Below are positions 1 through 9,910 of a DNA stretch of 64,000 nucleotides, piece after piece. The position numbers and the translations under genes were made by a program. Source of the DNA: Arsenophonus sp048493715. GTDB taxonomy: Bacteria; Pseudomonadota; Gammaproteobacteria; Enterobacterales; Enterobacteriaceae. Where the stretch lies: contig JBGDCZ010000010.1 in assembly GCA_048493715.1 (NCBI GenBank), positions 1 to 64,000 on the forward strand, given 5' to 3'. The first letter of the stretch is position 1; each line of letters starts with the position of its first letter. The notes beneath the pieces were generated by a model that was given only the letters and a program-made list of their open reading frames with translations, was not told where the DNA came from and ran no database searches.

Positions 1-63
1 TCTAATACTCTAATACTCTAATACTCTAATACTCTAATACTCTAATACTCTAATACTCTAATA
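1..63. repeat. 8-bp tandem repeat (TCTAATAC)n
   Basis: Seven perfect head-to-tail copies of TCTAATAC and a partial eighth fill the start of the window. The array probably continues to the left, so its full copy number cannot be read here. It lies about 20 bases before the first hemF codon, where a promoter would be expected. The unit is not a multiple of three, so the array could not keep a reading frame open when copy number changes. Confidence 0.95.
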
Positions 64-81
64 ATAACTAAAATTAATTCT

Positions 82-998
82 ATAAATATACCCGATATCA
101 CTACAGTGAAAGCATTTTTTCTCACTTTGCAAGATAAGCTCTGTCAGCAATTTGAACATGTCAATAACAAAGCAAAATTTGCAGAACATAACTGGCAACA
201 TAAACCAAAAGGAGGAGGTCGCAGTCGTATTTTAAATACATTGCACAATTTTTAAGCAGGCTGGGGGCAATTTTTCACATATAAGTGGTGAGCAATTACC
301 TGCTTCTACGACAGAAAATCGACCCATGTTAATAGGACGTCGTTATCAAGCAATGGGCGTTTCTTTAGTCATTCATCCACTCAATCCTTATATTCCAACA
401 GCCCATGCTAATGTGCGCTTTTTCATCGCAGAAAAACCCGGAGAACCATCAGTGTGGTGGTTTGGTAGTGGATTTGATTTAACTCCTTATTACGGCTTTG
501 AAGAAGATGTCATACACTGGCATTCAATCGCACAGTCTTTATGCATACCTTATGGCAAAGAAATTTATCCCCTCTACAAAAAATAGTGTGATCGCTATTT
601 TATTATCAAACATCGTAATGAGCCACGCGGTCGCGGTGTCGGCGGCCTTTTCTTTGATGATTTAAACCAACCCGATTTTACTACCTGCTTTCATTTTACT
701 CAGGATGTAAGCAACGTTTTTTTCAATGCCTATTTACCGATTGTAGAAAAAAAATAGACCGCCTGGAACGATCTCGAACGCCAATTTCAATTATATCGCC
801 GAGGACGGACGTTACGCAGAATTTAATCTTGTGTGCGATCGTGGAACCCTGTTTGGGCTACAGACTGGCGGTAGAACAGAGTCAATTTTAATGTCTTTAC
901 CGCCCATTAGTACGCTGGGAATATAACTATCATCCTGAATCCAATTCAGATGAAGAAAAACTTTATAACCATTTTTTAATCGAAAAAGAGTGGGTATG
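82..998 (+). pseudogene. hemF: Broken oxygen-dependent coproporphyrinogen III oxidase
   Basis: HemF oxidatively decarboxylates coproporphyrinogen III to protoporphyrinogen IX in aerobic heme synthesis. Family segments run almost end to end: GGGRSR near the N-terminus, the block with HANVRFFIAEKPGEP and FDLTPYYGFEED (about 400-510), then GGLFFDDLN, AYLPIVE and GRTESILMSLPP near the C-terminus. They fall in different frames. There is a frameshift near 250, a TAG at 584-586 where the family has Trp, another TAG near 755, and a frameshift near 815. The first codon aligned with family starts is ATA, so the start codon may be lost too. I infer loss of function; an anaerobic HemN elsewhere could replace it. 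Confidence 0.93.
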
Positions 999-1042
999 AG
1001 GATTAGCCGCACACTTATTTTTATTAAGCTTGCCGTATGTCA

Positions 1043-2524
1043 TTACCGTTTTTTAAGATGCGCTATTAGACGTTTACGTTTACGCAGCTGTGTTGGCGTC
1101 AATTTATTTTTCTTACCGGCATAAGGGTTTTCGCCTTCCCTAAACTTAATACGAATAGGCGTCCCCATAACCTGTAATGTTCGGCGAAAATAGTTCATTA
1201 AATAACGTTTATAGGAATCGGGTAAATCAGCGACTTGATTGCCGTGTATGACCACAATCGGAGGATTATAACCGCCGGCATGCGCATATTTCATTTTCAC
1301 TCTGCGGCCTCGTATTAGTGGCGGCTGATGTTCTTCTTCGGCCATCTTCATAATACGTGTTAATAATGCAGTACCAACTCGCTGGGTTGCCGATTCATAA
1401 GCTTCATGAATAGACTCAAACAGATTACCAACACCACTACCATGCAACGCTGAAATGAAATGAACTTTAGCAAAATCAATAAAACCTAATCGCAAATCCA
1501 GCATATCTTTTACCGATTGCCGATCTTCTGGCGACATACCATCCCACTTATTGACCACAATCACTAAAGAACGACCAGCATTCAGAATAAAGCCTAGTAA
1601 CGATAAGTCTTGATCAGAAATTCCTTCACACGCATCAATAACTAGTAAAACAACATTAGCATCTTCAATTGATTGCAACGTTTTGATCACCGAGAATTTT
1701 TCGACGGTTTCAGTTATTTTTCCTCGTTTACGAACACCTGCGGTATCAATCAGTATATATTCACATCCATCTCGCTCCATCGGAATATAAATACTATCAC
1801 GGGTGGTACCAGGCATATTATAAACGATCACCCGTTCCTCTCCCAAAATACGGTTAGTCAATGTCGATTTACCAACATTTGGCCGACCAACAATGGCTAA
1901 CTTAATAGGTAGTGAACGCGGATCAAACGCTTCTGATTGACTATTTTCAATCGCCACTTTCTGTTCTTGAGCAAGCCAATAAGCAGCATTAGCCTGCTCT
2001 TCCGTTAATTCAATATCATTGGCTAATTTTTGTGGACAATAGGAGGAAACAACTTTTTCAATCAGTTGGATAACCCCACGTCCATGTGATGCCGTGATAG
2101 GATAAATATCTTTGATCCCCAGCACATAAAAATCACCTAATACGCTATCAATATCCAAACCATCTGTTTTATTGGCAACCAGGTAAGTATCTTTCTTGCG
2201 ACTGCGCAAATGTTCAGCAATCGCATGATCTGCCGGCATCAATCCCACACGAACATCGACCATAAAAAAAACAATATCAGCTTCTTCAATCGCCAGTAAG
2301 GATTGAGAAGCCATATGTGTTTCTATCCCCTCTTCTGAACCATCAATACCACCAGTATCAATAATAATGAATTCCTGCCCTGTAAACACTGCTTTACCAT
2401 ATTTTCGGTCGCGAGTTAAACCAGGAAAATCAGCAACCAGTGCATCCCTAGTTCGAGTTAATCGGTTAAATAAGGTAGATTTTCCTACGTTTGGACGCCC
2501 TACTAGCGCAATGACAGGTATCAT
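1043..2524 (-). CDS. der: Ribosome biogenesis GTPase Der (EngA)
   Basis: Der is an essential GTPase with two tandem G domains that helps mature the 50S ribosomal subunit. Both P-loops are visible as GRPNVGKST, near residues 8 and 213, with DTGG and DTAG switch motifs and NKTD and NKWD base-recognition motifs. A C-terminal KH-like domain ends in a basic tail. At 493 residues it matches the E. coli protein (490). It is the last gene of a minus-strand group behind hisS, yfgM and bamB, the usual enterobacterial order. Nothing looks damaged. Confidence 0.98.
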   Translation of the reverse strand: MIPVIALVGRPNVGKSTLFNRLTRTRDALVADFPGLTRDRKYGKAVFTGQEFIIIDTGGIDGSEEGIETHMASQSLLAIEEADIVFFMVDVRVGLMPADHAIAEHLRSRKKDTYLVANKTDGLDIDSVLGDFYVLGIKDIYPITASHGRGVIQLIEKVVSSYCPQKLANDIELTEEQANAAYWLAQEQKVAIENSQSEAFDPRSLPIKLAIVGRPNVGKSTLTNRILGEERVIVYNMPGTTRDSIYIPMERDGCEYILIDTAGVRKRGKITETVEKFSVIKTLQSIEDANVVLLVIDACEGISDQDLSLLGFILNAGRSLVIVVNKWDGMSPEDRQSVKDMLDLRLGFIDFAKVHFISALHGSGVGNLFESIHEAYESATQRVGTALLTRIMKMAEEEHQPPLIRGRRVKMKYAHAGGYNPPIVVIHGNQVADLPDSYKRYLMNYFRRTLQVMGTPIRIKFREGENPYAGKKNKLTPTQLRKRKRLIAHLKKR

Positions 2525-2652
2525 TTTTAAGATGCCTCATAAAAATTAAAATCGGTATTCTGATTTCAATCTTCAGAATACTAAAAAGATAAAACGGCCA
2601 CAGAAATTAGCAGCCGTTAATTCTATATGGAAAATGAGAAAATGTCAGGAAA

Positions 2653-3828
2653 TTAACGTTCAATTAGATATACGGTGCCATCTTTTGCCTGAAGTAGCAA
2701 TTTATCACTGGCAATAACTGGGCGACTGAGTAAACCTGAACTATCAACTTTATGTTGAGCAACAAATTGTCCATCCTGGGTATCTAACCAATGAAGATAA
2801 CCTTCTCCATCACCAACCACCAAATAACCATCATAAATAGCCGGCGCAGTTAAATTACGATGTAATAATGCATCTTGGCTCCATAAAGTGACACCATCAG
2901 TTTTGCGAATAGCCAGCACGTGATCATTTTGATCAACTAAGTAGATAGTATCATTCGCCACAATAATATCATTTACCGATCCCAGATCACGCTTCCAGAT
3001 AATTTGGCTAGAACGCATATCCATGGCGACTAAATCACCATTATAGGCAATAGCAAAGATAGCGCCTGAATTGATATCAATAACTGGTGTCATATTAACA
3101 TCGTGTAACCGATCAATTTCAGTGGCGCCACTAATCTGAGAAATATATTGTTGCCAAACAATTTGTCCTTGAGCCAGTACTACCGCACTGATACGACCAC
3201 CATCACTACCAACAATCGCGACACCATAAGCTGTAGCCGGCGCTGACTTACCTCTTATTGATAATGTCGAGCTATCTAAATTAATACTCCATTTGCTCTG
3301 TCCAGTCTGCGCATCCAAAGCTTGTAATACACCATTACTGGTATGGATTAAAACCAGACCATCGCTAACTACAGGCTGTGAAAGTGCTTCTCCGGCAACA
3401 TCAGTTTCCCATGTCACTTCCCCATCGGCCTTATTTAACGCAATAACTTTGCCAGTTTCTGTTCCTATATATAATTTATCTCCTGAAACTGTTAATCCGC
3501 TGGAGAGTAATGTCGGCAAATTAGCCGTGAAAAAACCAACCTGTTGTGATAAGTCAATTGACCATAATATCTCACCTGAATCAATATCCATCGCTTTTAC
3601 CGTTCCTTTACGATCTGCTGCATAAACAACCGAACCGTCGTAAGCCGGAGAAAGTTGAGAATAATATTTCCCACTACCATCCCCCACCGAGCGACTCCAG
3701 ATGACCGTAGGGGTGAATTGATTATCAACCTCAGGAAGAGGAGACATCACTATAGAATCTTTAGTTGAGCATCCAATTAACAAAGTCATTGCCAACAAAC
3801 CAACCAAGAGCCTTCTACCCAATTGCAT
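2653..3828 (-). CDS. bamB: Outer membrane assembly lipoprotein BamB
   Basis: BamB is the beta-propeller lipoprotein of the BAM complex, which inserts beta-barrel proteins into the outer membrane. The N-terminus is a lipoprotein signal with lipobox LLIGC, so the mature protein starts at Cys20. The rest consists of PQQ-like propeller repeats, visible as recurring G.(V/L)..LDA..G...W motifs. Its 391 residues match the usual length (392). It lies 13 bases after yfgM and before der, as in E. coli. BamE is also intact further along the window. Confidence 0.97.
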   Translation of the reverse strand: MQLGRRLLVGLLAMTLLIGCSTKDSIVMSPLPEVDNQFTPTVIWSRSVGDGSGKYYSQLSPAYDGSVVYAADRKGTVKAMDIDSGEILWSIDLSQQVGFFTANLPTLLSSGLTVSGDKLYIGTETGKVIALNKADGEVTWETDVAGEALSQPVVSDGLVLIHTSNGVLQALDAQTGQSKWSINLDSSTLSIRGKSAPATAYGVAIVGSDGGRISAVVLAQGQIVWQQYISQISGATEIDRLHDVNMTPVIDINSGAIFAIAYNGDLVAMDMRSSQIIWKRDLGSVNDIIVANDTIYLVDQNDHVLAIRKTDGVTLWSQDALLHRNLTAPAIYDGYLVVGDGEGYLHWLDTQDGQFVAQHKVDSSGLLSRPVIASDKLLLQAKDGTVYLIER

Positions 3829-3841
3829 GTCAATATTCCTC

Positions 3842-4462
3842 TTAGTTTGGCAAGCTATTAATTTTTATTTTTAATATTGTCTTCATCATTTCAGCTCCAC
3901 TTGATTCAATTCCTTTAGAATAAGCTGCACGAGCACCAGCGATATCACCTTTTTTCATTAATCCATCACCTCGAATATCTTCGACAATCGCACTCCAGCC
4001 TTTATTTTGCACTTGAGTCAAAGTCATCAGAGCTTGATCTATCTTGTTGAAGACTAACTGAACGCGTGCCAACCTGACATTGATCAAATCTTTAAGATCG
4101 TCTAGTTGTGCCGTTGCTAATGCATTTAGTAACGCTTTTTCTGCCCCAGTGATATCATTTTTTTCCACCGCAATTTTGGCAAGCTTAATATTGGTCAATA
4201 TACCATAAATATTTTTTGTTTCATTAGCAAATCGTTCTCCAGCCAGCAGTGCTTGTTTTGATCCTGTCTGCAATTGAGAAGTAATCTGCTCAAAGGCTTG
4301 AGCGCTCTCTTGCAAACGATTTGCCTGATGCGATTGCCAATAATTCCAACCGATAATCGCGCCAACTCCAACAACTAGCCCAATTACTAACGCTTTGCCA
4401 TTGTTGACAAAAAAACGTTTGATAGCATCTATCTGCTCATTTTCAGTGGTATAGACTTCCAC
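3842..4462 (-). CDS. yfgM: YfgM, membrane-anchored periplasmic TPR protein
   Basis: YfgM is an inner-membrane ancillary protein of the SecYEG translocon that works with PpiD and periplasmic chaperones. A cytoplasmic stretch of about 22 residues is followed by one transmembrane helix (about 23-42, ending near GWNYW) and a periplasmic domain of TPR-like helices. Length (206 aa) and the N-terminal start MEVYTTENEQIDAIKRFF agree with the family. It lies between hisS (10 bases upstream) and bamB, and is probably co-transcribed with both. Confidence 0.95.
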   Translation of the reverse strand: MEVYTTENEQIDAIKRFFVNNGKALVIGLVVGVGAIIGWNYWQSHQANRLQESAQAFEQITSQLQTGSKQALLAGERFANETKNIYGILTNIKLAKIAVEKNDITGAEKALLNALATAQLDDLKDLINVRLARVQLVFNKIDQALMTLTQVQNKGWSAIVEDIRGDGLMKKGDIAGARAAYSKGIESSGAEMMKTILKIKINSLPN

Positions 4463-4472
4463 AGAGTCTCCT

Positions 4473-5762
4473 TTAACCTAAAAGTTCAGTCAAACGTACA
4501 GCTATATTCTGCTGAGAAATTTTTTCCTGGTTACCAGTACGCAAATCTTTTATCGTAACTTGATCTAAGTGATACTCATCTTCACCTAAAATCAGGGCAA
4601 TTTTCGCCTGGTATTTATTTGCTTGAGCCAACTGTTTCTTAAAATTACCGCCACCATGATGCGTCATTAATTTTAAAACCGGCAGTTGATCGCGAATTTT
4701 TTCCGCCAATACTAATACTGCCTTTTGACTTGCCTCACCACAAGCAACCAAATAAGCATCAACCAATGAATATTCAGCAACAAAATCCGGGTTAATCTGG
4801 CGCACCAATAAAACCATGCGCTCCATTCCCATCGCAAAACCTACCGCTAGTGTCGCTCGTCCACCAAGTTGCTCAACCAAACCATCATAACGACCGCCAG
4901 CACATACTGTTCCTTGTGCACCTAGTGCGTCAGTAACCCACTCAAATACGGTGCGATTATAATAATCCAAACCACGAACTAAACGTTGATTAATTCGATA
5001 TTGAATTCCTGCCCCATCAAGTAACTGACAAAGTCCAGTAAGATGTTGTTTAGACTCATCATCAAGATAATCAGCAAGTAATGGCGCATCATTAAGCAGT
5101 TTCTGCACATCAGGATTTTTTGAATCGAGAATTCGTAAAGGGTTAGTCGACAGCCGACGTCGGCAATCGTCATCGAATTTATCTTCATACTGTTGTAAGA
5201 AAGCGACTAACGCCTGGCGGTACTTAGCGCGTGCTGCTAATGAACCAATCGAGTTTAATTCCAGTGAAACATGGTTAGCAATCCCCAACTCACGCCACCA
5301 ACGTGCTGTCATTATAATAAGTTCGGCATCAACATCCGGCCCGGCTAAACCAAAAACTTCAACACCTAACTGATGAAATTGGCGATAGCGTCCTTTTTGC
5401 GGCCGCTCATAACGAAACATCGGGCCTAAATACCATAGCCGCTGTTGCTGATTATACAATAAACCATGCTCGATCCCAGCACGTACACAACCAGCAGTAT
5501 TCTCTGGACGCAATGTTATACTATCACCATCACGGTCATCAAAGCTATACATCTCTTTTTCAACCACATCAGTGACCTCACCTATCGCACGAGAAAACAG
5601 TGAGGTTTGCTCTACAATTGGTGTACGTATCTCACTAAAACTATAGCTAGCCAAGATTTGTTTTAATTTGTTTTCAATTTTTTGCCAGAATTGAATATCG
5701 GCAGGAAGACAGTCATTCATACCGCGAATAGATTGAATGTTTTTGGCCACGTTATTTCTCAT
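4473..5762 (-). CDS. hisS: Histidyl-tRNA synthetase
   Basis: Class II aminoacyl-tRNA synthetase that charges tRNA-His. Motif 1 lies in the first 60 residues (SEIRTPIVEQTSLFSRAIGE). Motif 2 shows as MFRYERPQKGRYRQFHQLG, the histidine-specific motif as LVRGLDYYNRTVFEW (about 257), and motif 3 as GFAMGMERM. The C-terminal anticodon-binding domain follows. Its 429 residues are close to E. coli (424). It leads hisS-yfgM-bamB-der. No damage seen. Confidence 0.98.
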   Translation of the reverse strand: MRNNVAKNIQSIRGMNDCLPADIQFWQKIENKLKQILASYSFSEIRTPIVEQTSLFSRAIGEVTDVVEKEMYSFDDRDGDSITLRPENTAGCVRAGIEHGLLYNQQQRLWYLGPMFRYERPQKGRYRQFHQLGVEVFGLAGPDVDAELIIMTARWWRELGIANHVSLELNSIGSLAARAKYRQALVAFLQQYEDKFDDDCRRRLSTNPLRILDSKNPDVQKLLNDAPLLADYLDDESKQHLTGLCQLLDGAGIQYRINQRLVRGLDYYNRTVFEWVTDALGAQGTVCAGGRYDGLVEQLGGRATLAVGFAMGMERMVLLVRQINPDFVAEYSLVDAYLVACGEASQKAVLVLAEKIRDQLPVLKLMTHHGGGNFKKQLAQANKYQAKIALILGEDEYHLDQVTIKDLRTGNQEKISQQNIAVRLTELLG

Positions 5763-5822
5763 TTAAAAATCTACCATATATATGGATTATAAAAGTGAAT
5801 GTTAACAGGGTGCAATCCATAA

Positions 5823-5853
5823 ACAAAACTGGCTCATCACTCTTTATAAGCCA
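5823..5853 (-). terminator. Probable terminator after ispG
   Basis: On the minus strand a hairpin with the arms TGGCTTAT and ATGAGCCA (one G-U pair) is followed by GTTTTGTTT. It sits just after the ispG stop and before hisS, and fits a Rho-independent terminator of moderate strength. Confidence 0.55.
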
Positions 5854-5865
5854 ATTATGATTAAA

Positions 5866-6987
5866 TTACTTATCTAATTGTTCGATATCAATCCGCCGAT
5901 TTTCATCCAACATAACTGCTTTTGCCCGAATTTTAGCTTCTAACTGATCGATCATATCAGTATTATCTAAACGCTCTTTTTGACGCACACCATCTTCATA
6001 AAAGCCGCTCTTTGCTCTTGCTCCTGTGACGCCAAGAGTAGAAACTTCTGCTTCACCAGGGCCATTAACAACACAACCAATAATTGAAACATCCATCGGT
6101 GTAATAATATCTTCTAGCCGTTCTTCTAATGTATTTACGGTACCAATGACATCAAATTCCTGACGTGAGCAGGTCGGGCAAGCAATAAAATTAATCCCCC
6201 TTGAGCGAATGCGTAGTGATTTCAAAATATCAAAACCAACTTTGACTTCTTCAACTGGATTAGCAGCTAATGAGATACGTAATGTATCACCAATACCCTC
6301 TGACAATAATATCCCCAGTCCAATAGCAGATTTCACCGAGCCCGCTCGTGCTCCTCCTGCTTCAGTAATACCTAAATGTAACGGTTGATCAATTTTATCA
6401 ACCAATAAACGATAAGAACCTACAGCTAAAAAAACATCTGAAGCTTTAACACTAACTTTAAATTGATCGAAATTCATTCGATCCAGGATATCAACATGAC
6501 GCATCGCCGAGTCAACTAATGCTGCCGGAGTGGGTTCACCATATTTTTCTTGAATATCCTTTTCTAATGAACCACCGTTAACACCTATTCGAATAGGAAT
6601 ATTTTTATCGCGAGCACAGTCGACTACTTGACGAATACGTTCTTGATTGCCAATATTACCGGGATTGATACGTAAACAATCCACTCCATATTCAGCAACT
6701 TTTAGCGCGATACGATAATCAAAATGGATATCAGCAACAACAGGAACATTTACTTGTTGCTTAATGAGTTTAAACGCTTCCGCTGCATCCATTGTCGGTA
6801 CAGAAACACGCACAATATCAACACCCACTCGCTGTAGGGATTTAATCTGTTTGACTGTCGCTGCAATATCCGTTGTGCGCGTATTTGTCATAGATTGTAC
6901 TGCGATTGGTGCACCATCGCCGATAGGAACATTACCTACATAAATGCGCGTTGATTTACGCCTTTTTATCGGTGATTGATTATGCAT
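5866..6987 (-). CDS. ispG: 4-hydroxy-3-methylbut-2-enyl diphosphate synthase
   Basis: IspG (GcpE) is the [4Fe-4S] enzyme that reduces methylerythritol cyclodiphosphate to HMBPP in the MEP isoprenoid pathway. The cluster ligands are visible as ACPTCSRQ and GCVVNGPGE in the C-terminal third. I chose the ATG at 6987 (MHNQSPIKRRKSTRIYVG) because it matches the family start and follows GGAGGAGAG; an in-frame start at 7005 is less likely. This gives 373 aa, against 372 in E. coli. It is an Fe-S enzyme kept intact although the isc assembly genes in this window are broken. Confidence 0.97.
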   Translation of the reverse strand: MHNQSPIKRRKSTRIYVGNVPIGDGAPIAVQSMTNTRTTDIAATVKQIKSLQRVGVDIVRVSVPTMDAAEAFKLIKQQVNVPVVADIHFDYRIALKVAEYGVDCLRINPGNIGNQERIRQVVDCARDKNIPIRIGVNGGSLEKDIQEKYGEPTPAALVDSAMRHVDILDRMNFDQFKVSVKASDVFLAVGSYRLLVDKIDQPLHLGITEAGGARAGSVKSAIGLGILLSEGIGDTLRISLAANPVEEVKVGFDILKSLRIRSRGINFIACPTCSRQEFDVIGTVNTLEERLEDIITPMDVSIIGCVVNGPGEAEVSTLGVTGARAKSGFYEDGVRQKERLDNTDMIDQLEAKIRAKAVMLDENRRIDIEQLDK

Positions 6988-7038
6988 ATTACTCTCCTCC
7001 AACATCCATGTTTAATAATTTACGCTATTTCTATAATT

Positions 7039-7064
7039 GAAGCCATCGTCAATTCGATGGCTTC
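7039..7064. terminator. Perfect 10-bp hairpin between rodZ and ispG
   Basis: GAAGCCATCG and CGATGGCTTC form a perfect 10-bp stem with a 6-base loop. It lies between the rodZ stop and the ispG start, both minus strand. No clear T-run follows on either strand, so termination is uncertain; an attenuating or mRNA-stabilising structure is possible. Confidence 0.45.
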
Positions 7065-7117
7065 TTATATTGTTGGCAATTTAACATTATTTATAGGGGT
7101 TATCTTACAATATTCAT

Positions 7118-8140
7118 TTATGATTCAGGCAATTTAAACTTAGCTGGACGATTAGCTTTAATAAAGCGACTTAGATCAACAGAATTACCTTTAAATAACA
7201 AATTAACATTAACAGGGATACCAATATTAAACTGATAAGGTAACTCGCCATTTAATTCAAGTTTCTGACCGGCATTTTTAAAACCACTAAATAAAATTTT
7301 ACCTTTAGCGTCACGAACTTCTAACCAGCACTGCCCTTTAAAATTGATTACCACGCCATCGCTATTTTCTATGCTGGCAGTATCAGCAGTCGCTTCTTCA
7401 GTTCTTACTCGATCTGGATTAGTATTATTAGTCATACTACCTGGCAATGGTACTGTTTTTATTTCTGCCGGATTTTCTGACTCAATATTAACATTTATAT
7501 CGGTATTTTTTGCTATTTCAGAAGATAGTGCAGATTTAGGTGCCGGTGATACTACATTATTTGCCAATGTTGAGGTTGCCGGTGGCATATTCGCTTCTGC
7601 AGGTGGCGTAGCGACATTACTTTGTTCTGTGGTAGCTGATTCACTAACAACCGAAGCAGGAGGTTCTGCTGGTGTATGAGCAGCACTAGCTCGATTCTGT
7701 TCAGCCATGGCAGCAATTTCTTGTTTTTGTACTTCATAACCCTGCCACCACCCAATTCCTACCATAGCAATACAAATAATAATAATTAGCCAGGTAAATC
7801 TCATTAACCAATCTTCCCGTTTTTTGCGCGTTTTTCCTAGGGAATAACTTTGCATAGGAGAAACTACTGCCGCTTTCGCTGGTGTATGTTTATCCAATAA
7901 TTCGAGAATTTCTTTTTCTGGAATTTTGACTAATTTTGCATAAGAACGAATATAGCCACGCAAGAAAGTAGGATCAACACTTTGGGAATTGCTGTCTTCT
8001 TCTATCCCACGGACTGTGCATACTTTCAAGCAAAGTCGCTCGGCAACGATTTCTCGGGAAAGACCAAGCGTTTCCCGTGCCTGCAATAAACGTTGGCCAA
8101 CGGTAATTTCTGTTTTTTCTGTTTTAGGTTTGCTATTCAT
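7118..8140 (-). CDS. rodZ: Cytoskeletal cell-shape protein RodZ
   Basis: RodZ links MreB to the elongation machinery and sets rod shape. An N-terminal Xre-type helix-turn-helix (GQRLLQARETLGLSREIVAERL) is followed by a basic juxtamembrane stretch (KTRKKREDW), one transmembrane helix (WLIIIICIAMVGIGWW), a long Ala/Thr/Pro-rich linker and a C-terminal beta domain (NFKGQCWLEVRDAKGK...). The ATG at 8140 fits the family N-terminus, but its ribosome site is weak; in-frame starts at 8179, 8176 and 8209 are alternatives. Order ispG-rodZ-(pilF)-rlmN is that of Yersinia and Photorhabdus. Confidence 0.93.
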   Translation of the reverse strand: MNSKPKTEKTEITVGQRLLQARETLGLSREIVAERLCLKVCTVRGIEEDSNSQSVDPTFLRGYIRSYAKLVKIPEKEILELLDKHTPAKAAVVSPMQSYSLGKTRKKREDWLMRFTWLIIIICIAMVGIGWWQGYEVQKQEIAAMAEQNRASAAHTPAEPPASVVSESATTEQSNVATPPAEANMPPATSTLANNVVSPAPKSALSSEIAKNTDINVNIESENPAEIKTVPLPGSMTNNTNPDRVRTEEATADTASIENSDGVVINFKGQCWLEVRDAKGKILFSGFKNAGQKLELNGELPYQFNIGIPVNVNLLFKGNSVDLSRFIKANRPAKFKLPES

Positions 8141-8205
8141 TCGCGGAAATATTGGTCTTTTCTGAGTTTTTAACATCATGAAGGCTTTCAAGTAAACTTT
8201 ATCTA

Positions 8206-8663
8206 TCAAGTTAATAAAAAAACCTTCATACCGATAATATTTCTTACATTATTTTGAAATATATTGACAATTAAGCCCGTTAAGTTCTTCCTCTTTTCTA
8301 AGTTTGATAATCTCCTCAGATATATTTTCAGAACATAAGAAGTCAAATAATAATAACACATACTTGTATTATTGATTGCTGATGAACGAATTGCCACTTT
8401 AAAATATTTTAATGCTAAGGCTGATTGCTTTTGCTGACGCATGATGATCGCCATGCCTAAATTAGCAATACCATTTTTCGGTTCCGCCCTCATTATCTTC
8501 TCAAAAATGTATAGGATGCTGCTGGATAATTTTCTTCTGAAAAATAAGTAATACCTAGCTGTGTTCGTGTTACAATCACAATATTAACGTCTTTATTAAG
8601 ACTAGTACATCCTATTAATAAACCCACTAACAATAGAATATTAATGATAGATATCCTTATCAT
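8206..8663 (-). pseudogene. pilF: Remnant of pilF, TPR lipoprotein
   Basis: PilF (PilW) is a TPR lipoprotein placed between rlmN and rodZ in many enterobacteria and related to type IV pilus biogenesis. An ATG at 8663, preceded by GAGAGTG, opens a convincing lipoprotein signal (MIRISIINILLLVGLLIGCT, lipobox LIGC). TPR-like text follows (TQLGITYFSEENYPAASYTF, then in a second frame NGIANLGMAIIMRQQKQSAL). A frameshift and stop near 8490 separate the pieces. The remaining 3' part is short and degenerate against about 250 residues for the family. Identity rests mainly on position, signal and TPR character. Confidence 0.75.
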
Positions 8664-8740
8664 ATCACTCTCATTTATTCATATACCTGTTAATAGAAGG
8701 GATCCCAATATCTAATTCCCTTTATCTTGTTAATTAACAT

Positions 8741-9910
8741 TCAGACTGCTTTTACTTTAATTGGTTCACCAACAAGGCGTTTTTTCAATGTTCGTTTTGT
8801 TCGATCAATAACATCTCCCGCTAATTGACCGCAGGCTGCATCGATATCATCGCCACGAGTCTTACGCACAATGGTAGCAAAACCATATTTCATCAATACT
8901 TTTGCAAAACGATCAATACGACTATTAGAACTGCGATGGTAAGGTGTACCAGGAAATGGGTTCCAAGGAATTAAATTAATTTTACTCGGAGTATGTTTAA
9001 GACATTCAGCCAACTGATGTGCATGCTCAATGCTATCATTGACATCATTTAACATGACATACTCAACAGTTACACGTCCCTGATTTGCATTGGATTTTGT
9101 TAAATAGCGGCGAACACTAGCTAAAAAGGTTTCAATATTGTATTTTTTATTAATGGGGACAATTTCATCACGGATCGCATCAGTCGGTGCGTGTAAAGAA
9201 ATGGCTAATGCAACATCAATCATATCACCTAATTTATCAAGCGCAGGTACAACACCAGAAGTCGATAAAGTGACCCGTCGTTTTGACAAGCCAAAACCAA
9301 AATCATCCATCATAATTTCCATTGCTGGAATAACATTATTTAGATTTAATAAAGGCTCTCCCATTCCCATCATTACAACATTGGTAATAGGACGTCGGCC
9401 ACTCGCTTTCAAAGAACCAATAACTTTTGCAGCACGCCACACTTGACCTATAATCTCTGCCACCCGTAAGTTACGATTGAAACCTTGCTGCGCCGTTGAA
9501 CAAAATTTACATTCAAGCGCACAACCAACTTGGGAAGAGACACAAAGTGTCGCCCGATCATCTTTAGGAATATAGACTGTCTCTACTTGTTGCTCACCTA
9601 CTGTAATCGCCCACTTGATGGTACCATCGGTCGAACACTGTTCTTGCGCAATTTCAGGTGCACGAATTTCAGCAACTGACTTTAATTTAGTACGTAACGC
9701 TTTATTGATATCGGTCATCAGATCAAAATCATCATAGCAATGGTGATAAATCCATTTCATTACCTGATCGGCCCGAAAGGGTTTTTCTCCCATATCAATA
9801 AAAAACTGCCGCATTTGTTTACGATCCATATCCAGCAAATTGACTTTTGCTGATTTGCTAATAGGGGAAAAAGGCGACACGCACTGTGTTGCTGTTTTAG
9901 ATTGAAACAT
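8741..9910 (-). CDS. rlmN: Dual-specificity 23S rRNA / tRNA adenine-C2 methyltransferase RlmN
   Basis: Radical SAM enzyme that methylates A2503 of 23S rRNA and A37 of some tRNAs. The cluster motif is CALECKFC (about residue 130), followed by the GMGEPLLN SAM-binding region and NLIPWNPFPG. The second catalytic cysteine lies in the C-terminal DIDAACGQLAGDV. Its 389 residues fit the family. It needs a [4Fe-4S] cluster. The C-terminus ends in VKAV as in E. coli. Confidence 0.98.
   Translation of the reverse strand: MFQSKTATQCVSPFSPISKSAKVNLLDMDRKQMRQFFIDMGEKPFRADQVMKWIYHHCYDDFDLMTDINKALRTKLKSVAEIRAPEIAQEQCSTDGTIKWAITVGEQQVETVYIPKDDRATLCVSSQVGCALECKFCSTAQQGFNRNLRVAEIIGQVWRAAKVIGSLKASGRRPITNVVMMGMGEPLLNLNNVIPAMEIMMDDFGFGLSKRRVTLSTSGVVPALDKLGDMIDVALAISLHAPTDAIRDEIVPINKKYNIETFLASVRRYLTKSNANQGRVTVEYVMLNDVNDSIEHAHQLAECLKHTPSKINLIPWNPFPGTPYHRSSNSRIDRFAKVLMKYGFATIVRKTRGDDIDAACGQLAGDVIDRTKRTLKKRLVGEPIKVKAV

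Noticed and set aside
1..63. Repeat array as a CRISPR
   Set aside because: The 8-bp units are contiguous with no spacers.
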